A stretch of 11,497 nucleotides of DNA from Akkermansia muciniphila. GTDB taxonomy: Bacteria > Verrucomicrobiota > Verrucomicrobiia > Verrucomicrobiales > Akkermansiaceae. The stretch covers positions 1-11,497 of the forward strand of contig CAMBTF010000024.1 of assembly GCA_945870545.1 (NCBI GenBank). Direction: 5' to 3'. Below are positions 6,436 through 11,497 of this stretch, in pieces (the first letter of the stretch is position 1; each line of letters opens with the position of its first letter). The position numbers and the translations under genes are program-made. The notes beneath the pieces were generated by a model. The model did no database searches and was not told where the DNA came from. It worked only from the letters and a program-made list of their open reading frames with translations.

Positions 6436-8337
6436 ATGAACTTCTTCGAGGCACAGGAGCGGGCGAGGAAGTCCAGCCGCGCCCTAGTGTGGTGGTTCAT
6501 CCTTTCCGTGATCGGGGTGATCCTCGTGATGTATCTGCTGGTGACGGTTTTCTCGCCGTTCATCCAATCGAACCCACAGGGCGTCTATCAGACCACGGAT
6601 ACCGCGCCGCTCGTATGGTGGGATCCGGAGATGTTCGCGTGGGTGAGCGCCATCGTCGGCGGGGTGGTCATGACGGGGAGTTGGGTGAAGCTGGCGCAGC
6701 TTTCAGCGGGAGGAAAAGTGGTCGCGCAGAGCCTCGGCGGCAGAGTGGTGGAGCCGACCACTACGGATCTTCCAGAGCGGCGCTTGCTTAATGTGGTGGA
6801 GGAAATGGCCATTGCCTCCGGGGTGCCGGTGCCCGGGGTGTGGATCATGGACGAGGAGCAGGGCATCAACGCCTTCGCCGCCGGAACCGATCCGACCAAC
6901 GCGGTGATCGGTGTCACGCGCGGAACGCTGGAGCGGCTGACCCGCTCCGAGCTGCAAGGTGTGGTGGCGCACGAGTTCAGCCACATCCTCAACGGCGACA
7001 TGAAGCTCAACATGCGGCTGATGGGCTGGATCTTCGGGTTGGTGATGCTTTCCATGCTCGGGCGCATCATGGTGGAATCGTTGCGTTTCATGCGCGGATC
7101 GCGTGACTCCAAGGGCAACGGCGCCGTTCTCGCCATCGTCGTGGCGGGACTGCTGGTATGGCTGGTGGGATCGATCGGGGTGCTTTTTGCAAGGATGCTG
7201 CAGGCGGCGATTTCCCGGCAGCGCGAGTATCTGGCAGATGCCTCGGCGGTGCAGTTTACGAGGGACAGCGAGGGTATTGCGGGGGCGTTGAAAAAAATCG
7301 GCGGTTATTCGGAGCATGGCACGATCCGCTCGCCGAAAGCGATGGAGGCGCGGCATATGTTTTTCGCGGGCAGCGGTTTCAGCTCGTTGATGGCGACGCA
7401 TCCGCCATTGGATAAACGGATCAAGGCCATTGATCCACGGTGGAATGGCGAGATGCTGGAAGGCATGGCCGATCCGGTGCGTTTGGAGGAGTTCAGCGGC
7501 ACGATGGGTTTCTCCGGAACGCTGGAGCAGACGGCATCACGGAGTAGTGTGGATTCGCTGGGTGAAAGCGTAAGGCTCGATAGTCATGTGGGCGCGGTGA
7601 TCCGCGAGGATCTGAGGGCGGGAAAAGTGACCGCGTTTTCAAAGCAGGAGGCGAAGACTCTTTTGCTTGGGCTGATGGTCGCGGCGGATCGCGATGGGCG
7701 CGGAACGGCGAAACGGATCCTGGAGGAAAATGGTCTGGACGCGGAGACGGTTGCGCAGGTCATCGCGTGGAGCGTGGATCTGGAGGCTTACGATTCCTCG
7801 AAAAAACTGGCACTCGTCGATCTATCGCTTTCGTGGCTTCGTAAAATGAGCCAGTCGGAGGCGCAGGATTTTGTAAAGACCAGCCAAGCCCTGATTGAGG
7901 CGGATGGGCAGGTGAACCTTTTCGAGTTCTTGCTGCAGAAAGTCATCGAGCGTCACGTAATGATCGGTCTCGGGCTGAAGCCGGTGCCCGGGATGCACCA
8001 TCGGAGAATCCAAGATCTGGAACGGGAACTGGCGGATCTGTTAGGAGTGTTTGCCGCGCTGGCGGGTGGCGGGACGGCGATTGAGATGGCGGCGGCGGAA
8101 TACCGGGAACATACCGGCAGGGAGCTGCCACGTTCCACGGCCGGTCTGGCCGAGGTATCGGATGCGCTTGTGGAAATGGATGCGGCCACGCCGCTGGTGA
8201 AGCAACAAATTCTGCGTTTGTGCGGCTTGGTAGTCACAGACGATAGGTTTGTGGCGGAGCAGGAAATGGAGCTGCTGCGCGCGACGGCGGAGGCAATCGG
8301 CGCACCGATCCCGCCCCTTGTTAGGGCGGTGATGTGA
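6436..8337 (+). CDS. M48-family membrane zinc metalloprotease with long C-terminal extension
   Basis: A 633-residue HtpX-like protease for membrane-associated substrates. Zinc ligands are HEFSH at residues 179-183 (His179, His183, catalytic Glu180) and Glu264 in REYLADASAVQFTR. Four membrane segments are visible, at about 15-38, 67-87, 197-217 and 229-252, so the catalytic site sits between the second and third. HtpX-type enzymes are usually about 290 residues; this one adds some 270 more. The extension contains acidic repeats resembling TerB-type modules: VAADRDGRGT (415-424), LIEADGQVNLFEF (486-498), and a TDDRFVAEQEMELLRA stretch near the end. The gene starts 19 bp after lemA and is presumably co-transcribed with it. 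The stop codon lies one base before a 158-bp palindromic element. Confidence 0.9.
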   Translation: MNFFEAQERARKSSRALVWWFILSVIGVILVMYLLVTVFSPFIQSNPQGVYQTTDTAPLVWWDPEMFAWVSAIVGGVVMTGSWVKLAQLSAGGKVVAQSLGGRVVEPTTTDLPERRLLNVVEEMAIASGVPVPGVWIMDEEQGINAFAAGTDPTNAVIGVTRGTLERLTRSELQGVVAHEFSHILNGDMKLNMRLMGWIFGLVMLSMLGRIMVESLRFMRGSRDSKGNGAVLAIVVAGLLVWLVGSIGVLFARMLQAAISRQREYLADASAVQFTRDSEGIAGALKKIGGYSEHGTIRSPKAMEARHMFFAGSGFSSLMATHPPLDKRIKAIDPRWNGEMLEGMADPVRLEEFSGTMGFSGTLEQTASRSSVDSLGESVRLDSHVGAVIREDLRAGKVTAFSKQEAKTLLLGLMVAADRDGRGTAKRILEENGLDAETVAQVIAWSVDLEAYDSSKKLALVDLSLSWLRKMSQSEAQDFVKTSQALIEADGQVNLFEFLLQKVIERHVMIGLGLKPVPGMHHRRIQDLERELADLLGVFAALAGGGTAIEMAAAEYREHTGRELPRSTAGLAEVSDALVEMDAATPLVKQQILRLCGLVVTDDRFVAEQEMELLRATAEAIGAPIPPLVRAVM

Positions 8338-8338
8338 A

Positions 8339-8496
8339 CTTGGACTGCTACAGCCTGCTTGTCCGCCGAAGCTTCAGCGAACAAGCAGGCTGTAACGGCT
8401 GAGGACTGGGAGTGATCAAGCCTTGCCGTGCCAATGCCGCCCGGCTCGCAGCGGGCTGCATGGCCGAAAAGCTACAGCAGGCTGTAGCAGTCCAAG
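8339..8496. repeat. 158-bp palindromic element with perfect 21-bp terminal inverted repeats (MITE/REP-like)
   Basis: The left arm 8339-8359, beginning CTTGGACTGCTACAG, is an exact reverse complement of the right arm 8476-8496. Inside, a near-perfect 46-bp palindrome spans 8349-8394, a second stem-loop spans 8434-8461 (10-bp arms with one mismatch), and the right arm contains its own palindrome, CTACAGC-AG-GCTGTAG (8472-8487). The 11-mer TACAGCCTGCT occurs once forward (8349-8359) and twice inverted (8384-8394, 8476-8486). No target-site duplication is evident and there is no coding capacity. It begins one base after the M48 protease stop and may act as a transcription or RNA-decay barrier. 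The architecture suggests a small non-autonomous mobile palindrome. Confidence 0.75.
8349..8394. repeat. 46-bp hairpin inside the palindromic element
   Basis: Arms TACAGCCTGCTTGT (8349-8362) and ACAAGCAGGCTGTA (8381-8394) pair over 14 bp. After one mismatch, CGC (8364-8366) pairs with GCG (8377-8379). After another, the centre is the palindrome GAAGCTTC (8368-8375). Only two base pairs of the full dyad are broken. Confidence 0.75.
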
Positions 8497-8561
8497 GCAG
8501 ACAAATCATTCCAAGGTAGTCGGCGCTTGCGTTCCGGGGTTTGCGTGGGAAGGATTCCGCG

Positions 8562-9404
8562 GTGGAGAAAGAGCGCAAGCCCTGGTGGCTTTATCTGAAT
8601 TTGTTAGGCCTGGATGCGCCACTGATCGCGGTGATCTGGCTCTTCCTTTTCGCGCAGACATGGCGGGTGGATTACCATCCGTGGCAGGCGTACGTGGCGC
8701 TGGGTTTCGCTGTCTGGGCGATACGGATCGCGATGAAACTGCTGAAAGGTTCAATGTCCTCCGACGAAACTTCTTTCGCGATGGCACACAAGAAGCCGCT
8801 GAAGGTGGCGGCGGTGATCACCGGTGTTTTTTCAATCACGCTCACCGTGATGAACTTTCCGCTTTCCGTTTATCCCTATCTGCTGGTGGGTGCGGTGTTT
8901 CTGGCCGGATACTTTGCGCTTACCCTGTTTTCACCACAGGAAGGGGACGAGATCGGCTACGCACAGCATGCGATGGGCGGGGTTGCTTTCGCTTTCGGAA
9001 CGGCGTTGACCGCGCACGTTTACCTTCCCGGTTTGGGTCTTCGGGAACTCATGCTTTCTAGGGAGTTCATTTGCTTCGCGGTTCTCTGCCTGCTGGCCTC
9101 CTCTGCGATGGAGTTATGGGAACGCTCCGGCAAACCCGCCGCAGACGGCGAGTTGGGTTCAATGGATGAGATCGCCCTCTCGCTGCCGCTGACATTATTG
9201 GGGGCGGCGGCGTTGGTATTCGCGGTGCAGGATGACCTAATGACCGCGCGACCTTTTTATTACAGTATCCTTACCGGAGCCGCGTTGCTTCAGGTGCTGA
9301 ACCGGACGAGAGGGCGCTTCGGGCTGGACACCTTGCGGGTGCTCACGGCGCTATGCCTGCTAATACCAGGGATCATTTTTAGGAGCTACCCGGCGGGAGG
9401 CTAG
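8562..9404 (+). CDS. Polytopic membrane protein of unknown function
   Basis: A 280-residue protein with about nine hydrophobic segments, among them LDAPLIAVIWLFLFAQTW, YVALGFAVWAIRIAMKLL, VYPYLLVGAVFLAGYFAL, FICFAVLCLLASSAMELW and LRVLTALCLLIPGIIF. I chose GTG 8562 because GGGAAGGA (8547-8554) lies 7 bp upstream, the best ribosome site in the window; the frame also has a TTG at 8541. Size and helix number recall UbiA-type prenyltransferases and related PVC membrane proteins, but the Asp-rich NDxxD-type motifs needed for that activity are absent, so I assign no function. It follows the palindromic element and converges on the secretin gene with 11 bp between stops and no visible terminator. 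Confidence 0.75.
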   Translation: MEKERKPWWLYLNLLGLDAPLIAVIWLFLFAQTWRVDYHPWQAYVALGFAVWAIRIAMKLLKGSMSSDETSFAMAHKKPLKVAAVITGVFSITLTVMNFPLSVYPYLLVGAVFLAGYFALTLFSPQEGDEIGYAQHAMGGVAFAFGTALTAHVYLPGLGLRELMLSREFICFAVLCLLASSAMELWERSGKPAADGELGSMDEIALSLPLTLLGAAALVFAVQDDLMTARPFYYSILTGAALLQVLNRTRGRFGLDTLRVLTALCLLIPGIIFRSYPAGG

Positions 9405-9415
9405 TGCTCCGTCCA

Positions 9416-11497
9416 TCACTTGCGGTGCATCGGACGGATCGACCGTTTCTCCTTAGACCGCTCCGCAACAGGAACGGCGGCGGGTGGGATGTTGCGGTTC
9501 GCGGAGTGTCCTTTTTCATCGATCTTCTCGAGGGGAGGCAGGACGGTGCCGTCGGAAAACTTGCGGGCCGGGCCGGAGACATCATAGCGCGAGTCCATAT
9601 CCGCCTGGACGTAATCGAGGGTGTTGCCGCTGTTCACGATGGAGGGCTGGATGAAGATCATCAATTCCTCGCGGTCCACGCCCTTCGTTTTTGTGGAGAA
9701 AAGGCGGCCGAGGCCGGGGATGTCGCTGAGCAGGGGGATGCCGGTTACCTCTTCCGTGTCGTTGGTGGTGATGAGGCCGCCGAGGATGATGGTCTGATTG
9801 TTGGGCACGGTGACGGTGGTGAGGAGTTCGCGGGTGCCGATGATGGGGACGCTGCCGACCCCTTCGATGTTTTCCGACTGTCCGATTACATCGTCGCTGA
9901 TCAGGGCAATCTGGAGGGTGATCTCCTTATCCGAGTTCACGAGGGGGATGACCTCGAGTTTCAGCACCACGTCGCGGTATTCGATATTGGTGGAGACCCC
10001 GCCGCCGGAGAATTGGTTCGAGTTCGTGGGGATTGCGATTCTGCGGCCTGAGGAGATTGTGCCGATCTGGTTGTTTTTCACAAAGATCGAAGGGCGGGAG
10101 AGGACGGTGAAATCGCTGGAACTTGAGAGAAGATTCACGTAGGCGGCGAGCGAGTTGCCGATTTTTCCGTAAAGCGAGAGTCCGGTCTGATTGGGGAAAG
10201 ATCCGAGCGCGGTTCCTGTGATCGGGTTCAGGAGAGTGATGGGATTTACGCTGTTGACGGGATCGCCGGTGATGCTGGAACCGGCAACGCCCCCGTTGTC
10301 ATTGCCCCTGTAGGCGCGCAACCAATCGACGCCGGTGGAGGTGGATTTGCCGAGCGAGAGCTGGCCGAAGACGGTGGAGATCATCACCTGATCTGCCTTA
10401 ACATCGACCTGGTCGAGGAGGTTCTCGATGATTTCTACGGCAGTTGGCGGGCCCTGCACGACGATGGAGTTGGTGATGTTGTCGGCGACGAGAAGGGTGC
10501 GGCCGATCAGGAGGGACTCGGGTGCGGTGTTGACATCGGGAGCGGAAAGGGAACTGCCGCGTGAGCCTGAGGAACCGCCGGAATTATTGCCGCCGAAGGA
10601 GTTGCTGCCGCCGCTGGAGCCGCCGCTGGAGCCGCCGCCATTGAATAGGTTGTTGTTGCCTTGCTGCGTGCGGTTGTTCTGCGTGTTCTGCCTGTTCTGG
10701 GTGTTGCCGCCGCCTGTGGCTTGTGCTCGGTTGCCGCCGCCTTCTGCACCGGCGCTTCCGGTGCCGTTGAAAGCGCGGGTTAGGGCGTCGCCCGCGATGG
10801 GGAGGAAATCCGCGACGGAAAGGAATTCGAGTTTGCGGCGGAGGAAATTGCGTTGGTCGGTGGCGATGTCGAACTCGCGGACAAGGCCTTCGACAAAAAG
10901 GAGATCCACGGGGCGTCCCATCCCAAAGATGCGGTTCGTGCGAGGATCGGGGATAATTTGGACGGGGGTGTTCACGCTGGAAGGCGTGCTCCCGGCAAGA
11001 CCTGCTGCTGCTGCTTGTGCGGGATCATTGGTGATCACCATGTTGACATTGTTATCTGGGGTTCGCTGGATGCCTGCTGTGTTGTTGGCACCCTGCTCCT
11101 GGCCCAGGAGTTCGTTGAGGGTGGTGGCGAGTTCCGTCACATCCGCAAATTTCACGTTGATAAAACAGGTGGTGACTTGCGAGGAGGGCTTGTCGATCTC
11201 GGCTTTCAGGTCGATGAGCTTGCGGATGAGGGAGGTGTTCTCTGTAATGACAACGGAGGCGGCGTTGGGCACGGCGGCGATGGAGCCGAAGGCACCGAAC
11301 TGGCCGATGATCTGGGTGAAGGTGCGGACGGCCTCGTCGGGCTTGATGAATTGCAGCGGCATCACGTAGGAAATGACGGCGTCGCCCTCGGGCAGTTCAT
11401 CGTCTTCCGTGTAAACTTTCACGCCGATCCCGGTGGGCTTCAGGCCGGCGGTGGCAAGGGTGAGATAATCGAGTTCCGAACCGTCTCCGGCTGGGAC
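9416..11497 (-). CDS. gspD: GspD-family secretin (outer-membrane pore), 5' end outside window
   Basis: 693 codons are visible; the frame is open to the right edge, so the start and signal peptide are missing. Secretins form large multimeric outer-membrane channels for type II secretion or type IV pili. Numbering from the window edge, an N1-type domain lies at about 40-105 (ISYVMPLQFIKPDEAVRTF), an N2-type domain at about 107-235 (INVKFADVTELATTLNELL, IPDPRTNRIFGMG), then a Gly/Ser/Asn-rich insert. An N3-type segment follows (LLVADNITNSIVVQGPP), then the secretin pore domain with TVPNNQTIILGGLI and GIPLLSDIPGLGRLFS, the family signature. The basic C-terminal tail (SKEKRSIRPMHRK) has no recognised domain. 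No other secretion gene is in view, so the parent system cannot be settled. Confidence 0.92.
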   Translation of the reverse strand, partial: VPAGDGSELDYLTLATAGLKPTGIGVKVYTEDDELPEGDAVISYVMPLQFIKPDEAVRTFTQIIGQFGAFGSIAAVPNAASVVITENTSLIRKLIDLKAEIDKPSSQVTTCFINVKFADVTELATTLNELLGQEQGANNTAGIQRTPDNNVNMVITNDPAQAAAAGLAGSTPSSVNTPVQIIPDPRTNRIFGMGRPVDLLFVEGLVREFDIATDQRNFLRRKLEFLSVADFLPIAGDALTRAFNGTGSAGAEGGGNRAQATGGGNTQNRQNTQNNRTQQGNNNLFNGGGSSGGSSGGSNSFGGNNSGGSSGSRGSSLSAPDVNTAPESLLIGRTLLVADNITNSIVVQGPPTAVEIIENLLDQVDVKADQVMISTVFGQLSLGKSTSTGVDWLRAYRGNDNGGVAGSSITGDPVNSVNPITLLNPITGTALGSFPNQTGLSLYGKIGNSLAAYVNLLSSSSDFTVLSRPSIFVKNNQIGTISSGRRIAIPTNSNQFSGGGVSTNIEYRDVVLKLEVIPLVNSDKEITLQIALISDDVIGQSENIEGVGSVPIIGTRELLTTVTVPNNQTIILGGLITTNDTEEVTGIPLLSDIPGLGRLFSTKTKGVDREELMIFIQPSIVNSGNTLDYVQADMDSRYDVSGPARKFSDGTVLPPLEKIDEKGHSANRNIPPAAVPVAERSKEKRSIRPMHRK
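10552..10767 (-). other. Low-complexity Gly/Ser/Asn/Gln insert within the secretin
   Basis: About 72 residues of the secretin, between its N2 and N3 segments, are low-complexity. An Asn/Gln/Thr-rich block (NTQNRQNTQNNRTQQGNNN) comes first, then a Gly/Ser/Asn block (SSGGSSGGSNSFGGNNSGG). At DNA level the latter includes two perfect copies of a 12-bp unit, gccgccgctgga on + (10607-10618 and 10619-10630), plus a partial third, so it could vary in length by slippage. Confidence 0.75.

Noticed and set aside
8339..8496. CRISPR array or intrinsic terminator reading of the repeats after the M48 gene
   Set aside because: The repeats are inverted and nested, not regularly spaced direct repeats, so not CRISPR. 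There is no T-run after the stems, so not a canonical terminator.
10428..11369. Open frame of 313 codons on + opposite the secretin
   Set aside because: It is the complement of a clear secretin; its Pro/Leu/Arg-rich product is the usual shadow of Gly/Ser-rich coding sequence.

Overview
The window is GC-rich and gene-dense, and it looks chromosomal, most likely from a member of the Verrucomicrobiota or a related PVC bacterium. That placement is an inference. It rests on a secreted cytochrome c carrying a PA14 domain next to a glucose/sorbosone-dehydrogenase-like propeller protein, an archaeal/eukaryotic-type prolyl-tRNA synthetase, LemA paired with a long M48 protease, weak or absent Shine-Dalgarno sequences, and small palindromic intergenic repeats. 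No rRNA, tRNA, CRISPR array, insertion sequence or phage gene was seen.

Layout. The 3' end of proS runs in from the left edge on + (1-314). A convergent two-gene unit on - follows: secreted cytochrome c-PA14 protein (3364-1949), then secreted propeller protein (1858-419). The gap between these two is almost entirely a pair of head-to-head 7-bp-phased ATTGNNN arrays. Divergent from this unit is an L,D-transpeptidase lipoprotein on + (3509-4069). It ends in a hairpin and faces uppS, the undecaprenyl diphosphate synthase gene, on - (4951-4262). Upstream of uppS on the same strand is a Phd/YefM-PIN (VapC) toxin-antitoxin pair (5718-5039), with a near-consensus promoter that should give a leaderless antitoxin mRNA.

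Divergent from the toxin-antitoxin pair is a + strand pair, lemA (5814-6416) and an M48 membrane metalloprotease with a long C-terminal extension (6436-8337). One base after the protease stop codon lies a 158-bp palindromic element with perfect 21-bp terminal inverted repeats. It is followed by a polytopic membrane protein of unknown function (8562-9404). This gene converges, with 11 bp between stop codons, on a GspD-family secretin on - that runs off the right edge (11497-9416).

How the genes fit together. Much of the window concerns the cell envelope: peptidoglycan cross-linking, lipid carrier synthesis, membrane proteolysis, an outer-membrane secretin, and a probable secreted electron-transfer pair. 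The two repeat structures and the leaderless toxin-antitoxin promoter are the least ordinary features. No new multi-gene system can be demonstrated from this sequence alone.
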